Shown: positions 17,559-26,563, numbered from the stretch's first letter. The stretch: DNA of 64,000 nucleotides from DASZQL01 sp964391865 (GCA_964391865.1 CAYMNQ010000003.1:447095-511094); one strand, 5' to 3'. The notes: a model not told the origin generated them from the sequence alone. Made by a program: numbers and translations.

Positions 17559-18053
17559 TCACAACGCCTTCTTCAGCAGCCGGTGCGGGATCACGCCCCA
17601 TTTGAGCGGTCCCTCGCCGATGTCGGCGTAGCCCTCACGGAGGTAGAAGTTCAGGGCGGCGACCCGGGCTTCCATCCAGAGCCGCTCGGCCCCGGCGGCG
17701 CGGGCTTCGTCCTCAATATGCCGGAGGAGGGCCTGCCCCACGCCCATGCCCCGGGCGGCGGGGTCCACGCTGAAGTAGCGGAGCTGCGACGATCGGCCCT
17801 TGGGGTGATCGGGCTGAAGGTCGAGCCGGGCGGTGGCGATGACGCCGACGACGGCGGCACCCGCTGGCGCGATCGCGGCGCGGTGCAGGATGGTGGCTCG
17901 GCCCCCTTCGGGTGTGCTCGGGGAATCGAGTTCGCTCGTGGTGCATGAGCGCGGCAGGTTGAATGGCTCGTAGAGGCAGCGGTAGCGGCAGTCGAGATAC
18001 GCCGACCACAGCTCGGCGGTGTCGGGCGCGCGGATGATGAGTCGTGGGGTCAC
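17559..18053 (-). CDS. GNAT family N-acetyltransferase
   Basis: 164 aa from the GTG at 18053. A longer ATG start at 18104 would run into the CACAGAG inverted repeat, so I reject it. The GNAT core is visible: VVGVIATARLDLQ, LRYFSVDPAARGMGVGQALLRHIEDEARAAGAERLWMEAR (including the acetyl-CoA loop RGMGVG) and ALNFYLREGYADIGE. The substrate is unknown. The gene stands alone on the minus strand between the maf operon and an inverted repeat. Confidence 0.85.
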   Translation of the reverse strand: MTPRLIIRAPDTAELWSAYLDCRYRCLYEPFNLPRSCTTSELDSPSTPEGGRATILHRAAIAPAGAAVVGVIATARLDLQPDHPKGRSSQLRYFSVDPAARGMGVGQALLRHIEDEARAAGAERLWMEARVAALNFYLREGYADIGEGPLKWGVIPHRLLKKAL

Positions 18054-18082
18054 GGCTTCAGGATAGCCTCGGAACTCGGGAC

Positions 18083-18187
18083 AACCACAGAGGCACGGAG
18101 ACACAGAGGGAGCACAGAGAAGACAAAGTGTTGTTACTCAGAGCATCACTCTCTGTGCGGTCTCTGTGTCTCGGTGCCTCTGTGGTT
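18083..18187. repeat. CACAGAG inverted repeat, copy 1
   Basis: Two 37-base arms (18083-18119 and 18151-18187) match in inverse orientation at 33 positions. They start AACCACAGAGGCAC and end GTGCCTCTGTGGTT, with about 31 bases between them. Copies 2 and 3 are at 41298-41486 and 56779-56892. The element fills the gap between a GNAT gene and a membrane protein gene. It has no coding content and no transposase. Confidence 0.85.
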
Positions 18188-18212
18188 CAATTCGAAGACC
18201 TACAATTCACGC

Positions 18213-18773
18213 ATGATCAACGAAACACTCCAGTCCCTCGCCGATCCCGGCGCTCGGCATGCGCTGTTCGTTCACTTTGTCGTGGCATTCGGAGCGCTGG
18301 GGTGGATCCCCGTGCTGGCGCTGTTGATCGGCGGCTGCCGCGATAAGACGCTGAAGTTTGTGTGTCTGGCGATGTTCCTGATCCTGTCTCTGACGGCGGG
18401 GATCGCCGCCGGCGCCGGCGAGGAAGCGGAAGAAAACGCGCACTTATCGCTCCCGCCGCTCACACAGGTGGAGTCGGATTTACTCAACCGGCATGAAGAG
18501 CTGGGCGAGGGGGGTTGGATCTGGCCGCTGATCCCGGCGGTGCTGGTGGCGCTGACGCTCGTGCCGCCCGGTCCTGCGGGGGAGTTGAAGAAAGTGCGCG
18601 TGATCGCGGGCGTGCTGGCGCTGGCGGCGGCGCTCGGCGTGTCGGGGTGGATCGCGGTCACCGGGCACGTCGGCGGGCGGCTGGTGCATTTCCACGGCGT
18701 GGGGGTGCCGAACCGCGGCGCGGGAGAGGGTGATCCATCGCTGTCGACCGAGCCGATGGGCGAGCACGACTGA
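18213..18773 (+). CDS. DUF2231-like membrane protein
   Basis: 186 aa from the ATG at 18213. Four hydrophobic segments are visible, including ALFVHFVVAFGALGWIPVLALL, VCLAMFLILSLTAGIAAGAG and VIAGVLALAAALGVSGWIAV. The pattern of an early His-containing helix, an acidic loop with His (EENAHLSLPP) and a final LVHFHGVGVPN matches DUF2231-type proteins, some of which are thought to bind haem through such histidines (family knowledge, uncertain). It follows the first CACAGAG inverted repeat. Confidence 0.7.
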   Translation: MINETLQSLADPGARHALFVHFVVAFGALGWIPVLALLIGGCRDKTLKFVCLAMFLILSLTAGIAAGAGEEAEENAHLSLPPLTQVESDLLNRHEELGEGGWIWPLIPAVLVALTLVPPGPAGELKKVRVIAGVLALAAALGVSGWIAVTGHVGGRLVHFHGVGVPNRGAGEGDPSLSTEPMGEHD

Positions 18774-19084
18774 GCCGCTGTCAGGCCCGTCTGCCGCTGA
18801 AGAGGAGCCACCGATGGCCCAGATGGACCCCGATGGTTCGGGATCGATCCGCGGCTGAGTTCTTCATGGCACTTGCTTTGATCTGGGCTGGACTGTGGGT
18901 GAGCTGTGGCAGTTCCGATTTGATTGAAGTGAATCGGAAACAGCACCGGCAAGCGGATTTTTCGCGGGTTCTTGGGCGATTTTTCGGTGTCGGCGCGGAC
19001 AGATCGCGGGGTGTACGCCTCCATCACGCGGCGGATCGGCTACCATCGTTCCTCTTTTCGCACCCTTCGTGGAAGATCGCTCAC
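18774..19084. other. Intergenic region before the exoribonuclease gene
   Basis: About 310 bases without a supported gene. The frame of the downstream gene is open upward to 18833, but its translation there has no domain content. No clear promoter, repeat or terminator was recognised. Confidence 0.4.
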
Positions 19085-20113
19085 ATGCCCGAGACGGCCG
19101 CCGCACGTTCTGGAAACTCGTCCACCCCGCCAGCGCGCAAGTTCATCCGAGACCTGGGCCCGAACGAGTGGTTCAGCGGGAATTTCTGCATCGCGAACGC
19201 GCAGCTCGCGGTGACGCGGAACGGCGAGCCGTATCTCGCGTGCCTGCTGTCGGACAAGACGGGGCAGGTCCCGGCGCGCCGGTGGAACATGCCCCCCGAG
19301 GCGTTCAAGCAGTTGCCGCAGGAGGGGTTCGTTTTCGCCGAAGGACGGACGCAGCCCTTCAAGGGCGAGCTGCAGTTCATTGTCGAGCGGATCGAAGCGA
19401 TGGAGCCGAGCGCGGAGATGCTGCGCGATTTGCTGCCCGCGTCGGCCCGCCCGCCCGAGGAGATGTTCGCGGAGCTGACGGCGCTGCTCGACACGCTGCA
19501 GCACCCGTCGATGAAGGCGCTGGTGCAGGCGTATCTCGACGACGAGATGCTGATGGGCCAGTTCAAGCAGGCGCCGGCGGCGAAGATGATGCACCACGCG
19601 TACATCGGCGGTCTGCTCGAACACACCCTCGCGCTGCTGAAATTGGCGAACGTGGTCTGCCCGCTGTACCCGAAGATCAGCCGCGACATCGTGATGGTCG
19701 GGCTGTTCCTGCACGACCTGGGCAAGACGCGCGAGCTGTCGTATGAAGGCGCGTTCACCTATACCGATCGCGGCGAGCTGATTGGGCATATCGTCGAGGG
19801 CGCGATGATCCTGCACGACAAGGCGCAGCAGGTCATGCGCGCCAGCGGCGTGCGCTTCCCCAAGAACGCGATCACCGTGCTGCAGCACATCATCCTCTCG
19901 CACCACGGTGTGCCCGAGTTCGGCGCGGCGAAAATCCCCGCGACGCCCGAGGCGATCCTGGTGTCGATGCTGGATAACGTGGACGCGAAGACGACCATCG
20001 CGCTCAACGCCGCACGCCCGGACCGGGCGAAGGGCTTCGATCTCGGCGGGAACTTCACTGAGAAGCAATGGGCGCTGGACACGAAGTTGTTCCGGCCCGA
20101 CCCGCTGGCGTGA
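19085..20113 (+). CDS. 3'-5' exoribonuclease YhaM-like (OB fold plus HD domain)
   Basis: 342 aa from the ATG at 19085. The N-terminal part looks like an OB-fold nucleic-acid-binding module (FCIANAQLAVTRNGEPYLACLLSDKTGQ, about 37-65). The C-terminal part is an HD phosphohydrolase domain with HHAYIGGLLEHTLALL, FLHDLGKTREL and IILSHHG as metal-binding segments. This arrangement and length (about 310-345 aa) match YhaM/CBF1, a single-strand-specific 3'-5' exonuclease. It converges with motB, with only 37 bases between the stops. Confidence 0.85.
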   Translation: MPETAAARSGNSSTPPARKFIRDLGPNEWFSGNFCIANAQLAVTRNGEPYLACLLSDKTGQVPARRWNMPPEAFKQLPQEGFVFAEGRTQPFKGELQFIVERIEAMEPSAEMLRDLLPASARPPEEMFAELTALLDTLQHPSMKALVQAYLDDEMLMGQFKQAPAAKMMHHAYIGGLLEHTLALLKLANVVCPLYPKISRDIVMVGLFLHDLGKTRELSYEGAFTYTDRGELIGHIVEGAMILHDKAQQVMRASGVRFPKNAITVLQHIILSHHGVPEFGAAKIPATPEAILVSMLDNVDAKTTIALNAARPDRAKGFDLGGNFTEKQWALDTKLFRPDPLA

Positions 20114-20150
20114 GGCGGCACTCGGCGGTGCTCGCCGCGCCGACGACCGA

Positions 20151-20990
20151 TCACGGCTTGTCGCGGAACTCGCCGACCGGCTCTGAGAAGGGATCGGCCG
20201 GGATCGTTTCGTCGAGGATGAGGATCTCGGTGCGCTGGTTCATCGTCGCCTGATCGGTGCTGCGGGCGCGCGGGATGACCGGGGTGGCGTCGCCGGCGGA
20301 AACAAGCCGGAGCTGGCTCCAGCTCACGCCTTGCGAAGCGAGCTCGCTGCCGACGGCCCAGGCGCGGGCGTACGCGAGGTCGTGCGCCTGCTTCACGTCG
20401 CTCGCGGTCTCCCAGCGGCTCGAGTGCCCTCGAATCTCGATGATCCACTTCGTGCCCGCGAGGCGCTCGGCGGTCTGCTTGATGGTGTTCCTGCTGTTCT
20501 CGTCGAGCGTGGTCAGCCCCTCGCCGAACTGGACGAACGCGCCCTGCCCGCTCCACTCGGTGGGGCGGACGGCCTGGTGTTCGTCGTCCTTGCCGTCGGG
20601 CCCGCGTGGCGGGACGCGCCCTTCCTGGGCGCGCTGGCGCAAGCGCCGGATCAGCGGCTGATCGTCAGGTTTGGTCGAGTCGAGCCGCACGGGGTTGTGG
20701 AACGCTTCGCGCACGGCGATCGCGACGTCGAGCAGGTTGTCCTGCGCCTGGCTCTGCGCCGGGGCGGCGGCGGCGTCGGAGGTGCCTTTGGGGCCCATGT
20801 TCATCGCCAGCAGAATCACGAAGAAGCCCATCATCAGCAGCACGTTGTCGGCGAAGGAGACGATCCACCCTTCCTCGTGCTCGTGCTCCGGGTGCGCGCC
20901 GTGGTGGTGCTTCTTGTGCTTCTTGTGCGCGCCGTGGGCGTCGCCGCCGCCGGCATGAGCGTCCGCTGGTTTCTGCTCGTGGTCAGCCAT
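20151..20990 (-). CDS. motB: Flagellar stator protein MotB
   Basis: 279 aa from the ATG at 20990, 27 bases after the motA stop. MotB anchors the stator to peptidoglycan and carries the proton path. One TM at about 42-64 (GWIVSFADNVLLMMGFFVIL) contains Asp48, which corresponds to the essential proton-binding Asp of MotB. The OmpA-like peptidoglycan-binding domain covers about 150-265 (TLDENSRNTIKQTAERL, IEIRGHSSRWE, AYARAWAVGSEL, NQRTEILIL). The cytoplasmic N terminus is unusually His/Lys-rich (HKKHKKHHHGAHPEHEHEEG). The gene pairs with motA in the usual A-B order. Confidence 0.92.
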   Translation of the reverse strand: MADHEQKPADAHAGGGDAHGAHKKHKKHHHGAHPEHEHEEGWIVSFADNVLLMMGFFVILLAMNMGPKGTSDAAAAPAQSQAQDNLLDVAIAVREAFHNPVRLDSTKPDDQPLIRRLRQRAQEGRVPPRGPDGKDDEHQAVRPTEWSGQGAFVQFGEGLTTLDENSRNTIKQTAERLAGTKWIIEIRGHSSRWETASDVKQAHDLAYARAWAVGSELASQGVSWSQLRLVSAGDATPVIPRARSTDQATMNQRTEILILDETIPADPFSEPVGEFRDKP

Positions 20991-21017
20991 GCGCGTGGGC
21001 TTTCAGTGTGTGGTGTG

Positions 21018-21797
21018 TCACGCCGCCGCCTTGAACTGGGCACGGGTGACGGCGGGAACGAACGAAGCCATCTTGTCCAGCGTCGAGCGCGGGTTGTCGC
21101 CCGCCTGGATGGAGAGGATGCCCTGCATGATCATCTCGCGGCGGAGGATTTCCTCGCCCGAGCGGTACGCGAGCTTGTCTCCCATCGGGCCGGCCACGCA
21201 GTTGGCGATCACCGTGCCGTACATCGTCGCGACGACCGCGACTGCGAGCATGTAGCCCATCGTGGCGATGTCGCCGCCCAGGTTCTTGAACATGCCGATC
21301 TGCCCGAGCAGCGTGGCGACCAGCCCGAGGCCCGGGCCGTAGGTCTTGAGTATGTCGAAGAACTTCTTGCCGCTCTTGTGCCGGTCCTGCAGCGCCATGA
21401 TTTCGAGGCGCATGGTGGACTCGATGGTGTCGGGGTCCACGCCGTCGACCGCCATGTTGAGCCCCTGCGCGATGAAGGGGTCGTCGATCTTCGAGAGCTC
21501 GGCCTCGAGCGAGAGCATGCCTTCGCGCCGCGCCTTGTCGGCGAGCATCGCCATGAACTGGATCGTCTGCACGATGGGCATCGACTTGTAGAAGTAGTAC
21601 TTCTTGACGTACCCCGGCACCATCATCACCCGCTCCATGGGCATGGACATGAAGACGGCGGCGATGGAGCCGAGGATCACCATGTAGAACCCCTTGGACG
21701 ACCACAGGGCCATCAGGTCGCCGCCGGTCGCTTGAAAACAGACCAAGCCGACCACGCCGAACATCAAGAGGGAACCGATCGCGCTGGCTTTGTCCAT
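21018..21797 (-). CDS. motA: Flagellar stator protein MotA
   Basis: 259 aa from the ATG at 21797; a GGAG lies 13 bases upstream. It has four hydrophobic segments in the MotA/PomA pattern: IGSLLMFGVVGLVCFQ, FYMVILGSIAAVFMSMP, GPGLGLVATLLGQIGMFKNL and MLAVAVVATMYGTVIANCV. A large cytoplasmic loop lies between the second and third. The conserved YGPGLGLVATLLG helix includes the Pro needed for coupling in the family. It is the first gene of motA-motB. Confidence 0.93.
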   Translation of the reverse strand: MDKASAIGSLLMFGVVGLVCFQATGGDLMALWSSKGFYMVILGSIAAVFMSMPMERVMMVPGYVKKYYFYKSMPIVQTIQFMAMLADKARREGMLSLEAELSKIDDPFIAQGLNMAVDGVDPDTIESTMRLEIMALQDRHKSGKKFFDILKTYGPGLGLVATLLGQIGMFKNLGGDIATMGYMLAVAVVATMYGTVIANCVAGPMGDKLAYRSGEEILRREMIMQGILSIQAGDNPRSTLDKMASFVPAVTRAQFKAAA

Positions 21798-22314
21798 GAC
21801 CCATTGCTCCGGGAACGGCCGAGAACCACGGCCGGCGGAAGAATCGGCACGATCGGCACACGAGTTCACGATGATCTGACCGGTACAAACGGAAAATCCG
21901 GCGACAGGGCGATTGGTGCTTTGCGATTTGCGATTTGCGATTTGCGGTTTGTGGGTTGCGGCTTTCGGCTTGCGTAATGCGCTTCGACCACCCGGAATGC
22001 AGTTTGTGATTCTGGGTGAATCCTCATCCCAACATCACCCTCACGCCCGGTGTGATGTCGGCGAAATCGGCTTTCGAGGGCCTCTGCGCCGTTGGCGCGG
22101 GGGAGTGACGCCGGTACCCTGCTCGAGCCTGCGGCGTGACCGCTCAGGCTGGCCCATGCTGCTCGTCTGGGAGAAGAGAGAGCTGCGGCCATTGGGAAGG
22201 AAGAAGCGTCGCCCCGCGCGGTTGGTCTTTGAGCCTGCCGCGCGGCGGGTCACGGCGACCGATCTTGTTGCGTCACCCGAGAGAAGAGAGAACAGAGAGA
22301 AAGGAACACGTCAC
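21798..22314. other. Divergent intergenic region with TTTGCGATTTGCG repeats
   Basis: This 517-base stretch must contain promoters for motA (minus) and the lamin-tail-like protein (plus). A block of CTTTGCGATTTGCGATTTGC-type direct repeats covers about 21918-21975. An open frame through the right half (from 21913) has a composition typical of non-coding shadow, so I do not call it. AGAAAGGAACACG gives the plus-strand gene a good ribosome binding site. No sigma-28 or sigma-54 motif was convincing. Confidence 0.5.
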
Positions 22315-22995
22315 ATGAAGAACTGCATCATTGCGCTCAGCGCGGTTGTCGCGCTGGCCGGTTCGGCCCAGGCGGACTTTGGTTCGCTGTTTATCTCGGA
22401 AGTTGTTGACGGCGACCTCGCCGGCGGCAACCCGAAGTTTGTTGAAATCTGCAATCCGACGTCCAGCGCCGTGACGCTGGGTGCGGATGACTTCCTCCGC
22501 ATCTACTTCAACGGCGGCGTTGCCGCAACCACCAACGTGCCGCTGGCGGGCATCACCATCCCGGCTGGCTCTGCGTACACCATCGCCTCGTCCGCGAACG
22601 ATGGCATCGCTCAGTTCAATCTCGCCTACGGTTTCGGTGCCAACCTCTTCACCGGCTCGTTCTTCGGCAACGGTGACGACGCCTACAGCCTCGAGACCGG
22701 CTCGATCGTTCACGATGTCTACGGCGTGATCGGCGTCGATGGTACCGGCCAGAGCTGGGAATACCTTGACAGCTACGCCAACCGTCCGGCTCTCACGGCT
22801 CCGAACGGCGGCGTCTTCGACCCGGCAACTTGGGCCTTCGGTGGCGTGGCTGCCCTCGACGGCGCGGATGACGCGACCCGCATCGCGCTCCTCCAGAGCC
22901 GCACCAGCCCCGGCGTCCACCCGATCCCGACCCCGGGCGCCGTCGCCCTCATGGGCTTCGCGGGTCTCGCCGCTGCCCGCCGTCGCCGCGCGTAA
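22315..22995 (+). CDS. Exported lamin-tail-like protein with PTPG sorting tail
   Basis: 226 aa from the ATG at 22315, with AAGGA nine bases upstream. A signal peptide (IIALSAVVALAGSAQA) is followed by a domain resembling the lamin-tail domain: LFISEVVDGDLAGGNPKFVEI, AVTLGADDF, ITIPAGSAYTIA, DDAYSLETG. The C terminus has PTPGAVALMGFAGLAAARRRR, the same sorting-tail type as at 8526 and 38204. It is codon-adapted with few rare codons and has a strong terminator 33 bases later, so it may be highly expressed as a single-gene unit. The domain call is an inference from pattern. Confidence 0.83.
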   Translation: MKNCIIALSAVVALAGSAQADFGSLFISEVVDGDLAGGNPKFVEICNPTSSAVTLGADDFLRIYFNGGVAATTNVPLAGITIPAGSAYTIASSANDGIAQFNLAYGFGANLFTGSFFGNGDDAYSLETGSIVHDVYGVIGVDGTGQSWEYLDSYANRPALTAPNGGVFDPATWAFGGVAALDGADDATRIALLQSRTSPGVHPIPTPGAVALMGFAGLAAARRRRA

Positions 22996-23027
22996 GCGTT
23001 GAGCCTCGGCTTCGAGTGAATCCAAGG

Positions 23028-23057
23028 CCCGCCGATCGAAAGATCGGCGGGTTTTTT
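23028..23057 (+). terminator. Intrinsic terminator after the lamin-tail-like gene
   Basis: A perfect 10-bp stem CCCGCCGATC / GATCGGCGGG with a GAAA loop is followed at once by six T (23052-23057). It lies 33 bases after the stop at 22995. Confidence 0.92.
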
Positions 23058-23173
23058 CTTGGGGTGAGTGATGCGCTGTGTGCGATACGCCAGAAATCTG
23101 GAATCCGACTCTGGCGCATTGCGCACAGCGTGCCGCGCACTCCGCTTCCTCCCCCGCCTACCATCTCTCCGCC

Positions 23174-23884
23174 ATGCCCGACGAGTCCTCGTCTGTCCGT
23201 GTGAACTTCTCCAAGCCCTTCGCGCTCTTCCCGCTCGACGGCGTGGTGCTCCTGCCGCACGCGCTGCTGCGGCTGTTCATCTTTGAGGAGCGATACCGGC
23301 AAATGATCGCGCACGCGCTCGACGCTTCCGGGCAGATCGCGATGGCGGTCTTCAGGGGCGACGACTGGAAGCACGAGTACCACGGCAGCCCGGCGATCGA
23401 GCGGGCTGTGTGCGTCGGGCAGATCGTCGAGCACCAGTCGCTGCCCGACGGGAACTACCGCGTGATGCTCCACGGTGTGTGCCGAGCGCTCATCCGTGAT
23501 GAACTCGCCCCTGACCCCGACATTCTCTATCGGCGCGCCATCCTTGAACCCAACGAGCGCGGCGACACCAGCGAGGAACACCTCGCGCCGCGGCGCAAGG
23601 TCATCATGGATTTGCTGAACGAGCCGCCGCTGAGCGAGCTCGCCGCGGTGCGCGGCGTGATGCGCGAAGCGGAGTCGCGCGAGATCCCCACCGCCGCACT
23701 GATCGAGGTGCTGACGCTCGCGGTGGTGAACGAGAGGCAGTCCCAGGTGCGGCTGCTGTCCGAGGGATCGGTGGACGATCGCGCGGGGATCGTCGAGCGC
23801 GACCTGAAGCGCATCCGCGCGATCATGAACCAGGCCCGCCCGCAGTGGGACCCCGACGCGCCGAGCGGCGTGACGTGGAATTGA
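23174..23884 (+). CDS. LON substrate-binding domain protein
   Basis: 236 aa from the ATG at 23174. It consists of a free-standing LON N-terminal domain: PFALFPLDGVVLLPHALLRLFIFEERYRQM at the start, GQIVEHQSLPDGNYRVMLHGVCRA in the middle, and a helical C terminus (ERDLKRIRAIMNQARP). No ATPase or protease domain follows. Stand-alone LON-domain proteins are common in bacteria and have no agreed function. It is followed tail to tail by the lipoprotein gene, 34 bases away. Confidence 0.85.
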   Translation: MPDESSSVRVNFSKPFALFPLDGVVLLPHALLRLFIFEERYRQMIAHALDASGQIAMAVFRGDDWKHEYHGSPAIERAVCVGQIVEHQSLPDGNYRVMLHGVCRALIRDELAPDPDILYRRAILEPNERGDTSEEHLAPRRKVIMDLLNEPPLSELAAVRGVMREAESREIPTAALIEVLTLAVVNERQSQVRLLSEGSVDDRAGIVERDLKRIRAIMNQARPQWDPDAPSGVTWN

Positions 23885-23918
23885 TCGCGTCTCGTACGAA
23901 TGATGCTCGAACGCTCGT

Positions 23919-25817
23919 TCACTCCCCCAACCCGCCCCATTGAGTGAGATCAACAATCACCCGCCCCGGCTCGGACTGCCCGGGCATCATGGCGCGCGGC
24001 CAACTGGTGCGCAAGCCGCGCGGATCGGTGCGTTCGAGCGCCAGGCGCACGCGTCCGTTTTCGATCGCCGTTGCCGGGATGGGCACCAGCGCGCGCCAGC
24101 CGCCCGGTTCCCGCCATACGCTGCCCGGCGCGGGAGCGCCTTTCTCAAGCGCGTTCCGCACGCCGGCGTCCGGGTTGATGTCGAGCGCGCCGATCGGCGA
24201 TCCGAAGGGGCCGAGCCAGACGCGAAGTGCGTCGTTGTTTGTGCTCTCGGCGGGCCATCGGCATTCGAGCGCGAGTTCCCAGGCGTCGTCCGCCGCCGAG
24301 CGCTGCAGCACCCCGCTGCAGGCGCGTTCGCTCGTCGGCACGAGCGTCTCGCCGCGGGCGGAAGAGATGATGTTCCACTCGGCGGCGAGCGGTCCGAGCG
24401 CTAGCCCGGGCGGGCGGGCCGCGATCGGGGCGTTGGCGACGGCGAGGCGCCACTCGCTCACGCCATCACGCAGGACCAGTTGGCGCGCCGCACCGGGGAT
24501 GGCCGCCGCTTCGGCGCGCACGATCCCGGCGCGGTGCCCGACGAGTTTTGTCGGCGGGCCGGGTTGATCGCCTTCATCGCTCAGCGTGACGGCGGCATCG
24601 CGCCCGAAGCGCTCGGCGACCACCGAGGTGATCTTGGAACGATCGGTGCGACCGGCTACATCTCCCGTCTCGTCGATCACCCACGCGGCCAGACGGGGCA
24701 CCTTCGCGAGCCGGGCGCGGGTGTTCTCCAGCAGGGCCGCGCCGTTCAGCCCGCTGTCGAGCAGCGTGCGCAGCAGCCCCGTTGTCCCGGCGATGTCGGG
24801 CCACCACACGGGGATGAGCGCCGCGGGGCCGGCGAGCTCGAACGCACCGCCCATCACGTCCCCCCACGCGGGCAGCGGCACGACGCCCGTGACCGCCGCC
24901 AGCACATCGGACGCGAGCGCCGGATCGTCGCGGCTCAGGCGATCGAGCGCCGCGCGCCAGCGCCACTCGGTTTGGCTCGCGGCGGCTTCGAGTGTGGACG
25001 TGCTCAAACGCCCCGGCGGCGGGGCGTCGCCCCAAAGGGCGGCCGCGCGAACCCGGTCGAGGAGAAGGCGCACCCGCCAGCGCTCCAGCGGGTCGGCGGC
25101 GAGGGGGCGGAGCATCTCGCCGAGCGCGCGTCGGGCCGGCTCGGAGGATTCGATCGGCGGTAAGCGGGCGGCGTCGGTCGCCGCCGGGGGCGCGTCGTGC
25201 CACACGATCGTCAGCGCGGAGCCGTTGAGGTTGATGATGCGGTCGTGCGCTTCCTTGGGAAGTTCGATCGACAACAGCCACACGCCGCGCTCACCGGCGG
25301 CGGTGAGCGCCACGCTCCGCTGCGCGTCGTCGAAACTGACTTCACGCCACGCGCCCGTCGGCGGCAGCCAGCCCGGCGCACCGGCGTCGTTCGGGCCCGA
25401 GACCGCAAAGACGTATTGTGCGCTCAGCACCCGTCCGTTCGTCAGCGTCACCTCCGGTGGGCGCGATGGCAGCCAAGGCGCGGCCGCCAGCTCGCGCCGG
25501 CGCGAGTCGTCCGTCTCCGCCGTCACATCCGCGGGGACCATCGGCACGACCAGCGTGCGTCCCGCGAGGGCGTGGACGCGGTCCTCGAGCGGCACCGGCT
25601 CCGCGCGCCGCGGCGCGGATGATGCCGAGGGGGTCGGCGCTGGCGATGATGTCGCCGCGCGGGGCGGAGTCCGATCGGCCGCGAGGAGGGGCGTGCTGTC
25701 GTTCGCGCAGGCCGCGAGTGCCGTGATCGCACTCATGGCGAAGATGGCTGCGCCGACCCGAACACCCGCGCTCGGCGGGCGAGATTGCGGCGCGCCATGT
25801 GTACGTCCGCGGTGCAT
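23919..25817 (-). CDS. Large predicted lipoprotein of unknown function
   Basis: 632 aa from the ATG at 25817. A signal sequence (VGAAIFAMSAITALAACAND) ends in a lipobox-like LAAC, so a lipid anchor is likely. A Pro/Ser/Ala linker follows (about 45-72). The rest has no motif I can name; it is Trp-rich with repeated strand-like segments (GVWLLSIELPKE, WELALECRWP, WRALVPIPATAIENG). The last 130 residues resemble carbohydrate-binding or DOMON-like beta sandwiches, but only loosely. It is divergent from the aquaporin gene, with 56 bases between the starts, so the promoters must overlap. Confidence 0.7.
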   Translation of the reverse strand: MHRGRTHGAPQSRPPSAGVRVGAAIFAMSAITALAACANDSTPLLAADRTPPRAATSSPAPTPSASSAPRRAEPVPLEDRVHALAGRTLVVPMVPADVTAETDDSRRRELAAAPWLPSRPPEVTLTNGRVLSAQYVFAVSGPNDAGAPGWLPPTGAWREVSFDDAQRSVALTAAGERGVWLLSIELPKEAHDRIINLNGSALTIVWHDAPPAATDAARLPPIESSEPARRALGEMLRPLAADPLERWRVRLLLDRVRAAALWGDAPPPGRLSTSTLEAAASQTEWRWRAALDRLSRDDPALASDVLAAVTGVVPLPAWGDVMGGAFELAGPAALIPVWWPDIAGTTGLLRTLLDSGLNGAALLENTRARLAKVPRLAAWVIDETGDVAGRTDRSKITSVVAERFGRDAAVTLSDEGDQPGPPTKLVGHRAGIVRAEAAAIPGAARQLVLRDGVSEWRLAVANAPIAARPPGLALGPLAAEWNIISSARGETLVPTSERACSGVLQRSAADDAWELALECRWPAESTNNDALRVWLGPFGSPIGALDINPDAGVRNALEKGAPAPGSVWREPGGWRALVPIPATAIENGRVRLALERTDPRGLRTSWPRAMMPGQSEPGRVIVDLTQWGGLGE

Positions 25818-25873
25818 GACCCTCAGCGTAATCGACGCGACGCCCGAGGCGCATCGGCGGTAGGCTGTGATCC

Positions 25874-26563
25874 ATGAACAAGCTCATCGCCGGGTCGGCA
25901 GCGGAGTTCGTCGGCGCGTTCGCGCTCATGCTCGTGGGCGGCGGCGCGATTCTCAACGGCGGGGACTTGACGGCCGTGGCCTTGGCGCACGGGCTGATCC
26001 TCGCGGTCACCGTCACCGCCGCCATGCACATCTCGGGCGGGCAGTTCAACCCGGCGGTGTCGATCGCGCTGGCGCTGACGAAGAAGCAGCCGTGGGATCG
26101 CGCCGCGGCGTTCACGGTCGCGCAGCTCGTCGGCGCGGTGCTGGCGGCGTTCCTGCTGAAGAGCGTCTTCAGCGATGAGGCGGTGCAGCAGTTCAAGCTC
26201 GGCGCCACGCTCGGCCCGGCGGACAAGGAACTCAGCGCGAACTTCGCGGGCGTCGCGATGCTTGAAGCGGTCGCGACGTTTCTTCTGATGTTCGTGATTC
26301 TCGGTTCGGCGGTCGATCAGCGCGGCACGGGGAAGACGGCGGCGGTGGGAGGCTTTGGCATCGGGCTGTGCGTCGCCGCCAACATCCTCTGCTTCGGCCC
26401 GCTCACCGGGGCGTCGATGAACCCCTGCCGATCCTTCGGCCCGGCGCTGATGGGCGGCTACTGGGACCTGCACGCGGCGTACTGGATCGGCCCGATTCTT
26501 GGGGCCGCCGGCGCGGCACTGCTGTGGTCGATGGTGATGGAACGCTCCGATCGCCCGGCGTGA
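25874..26563 (+). CDS. Aquaporin (MIP family) with NPC second box
   Basis: 229 aa from the ATG at 25874, the usual AqpZ length. Six hydrophobic helices and both half-helices are present. The first box is a normal NPA (GGQFNPAVS, residues 59-61). The second is NPC (SMNPCRSFGPAL, residues 183-185), with the selectivity Arg186 retained. MIP proteins conduct water or small neutral solutes. The second-box Ala-to-Cys change places a thiol beside the pore and may alter the solute or add mercury or redox sensitivity (inference). The gene stands alone between the divergent lipoprotein and the DUF58 operon. Confidence 0.92.
   Translation: MNKLIAGSAAEFVGAFALMLVGGGAILNGGDLTAVALAHGLILAVTVTAAMHISGGQFNPAVSIALALTKKQPWDRAAAFTVAQLVGAVLAAFLLKSVFSDEAVQQFKLGATLGPADKELSANFAGVAMLEAVATFLLMFVILGSAVDQRGTGKTAAVGGFGIGLCVAANILCFGPLTGASMNPCRSFGPALMGGYWDLHAAYWIGPILGAAGAALLWSMVMERSDRPA

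Noticed and set aside
18833..19084. Longer N terminus for the YhaM-like protein
   Set aside because: The extension has no conserved content and the OB-fold begins only after the ATG at 19085.
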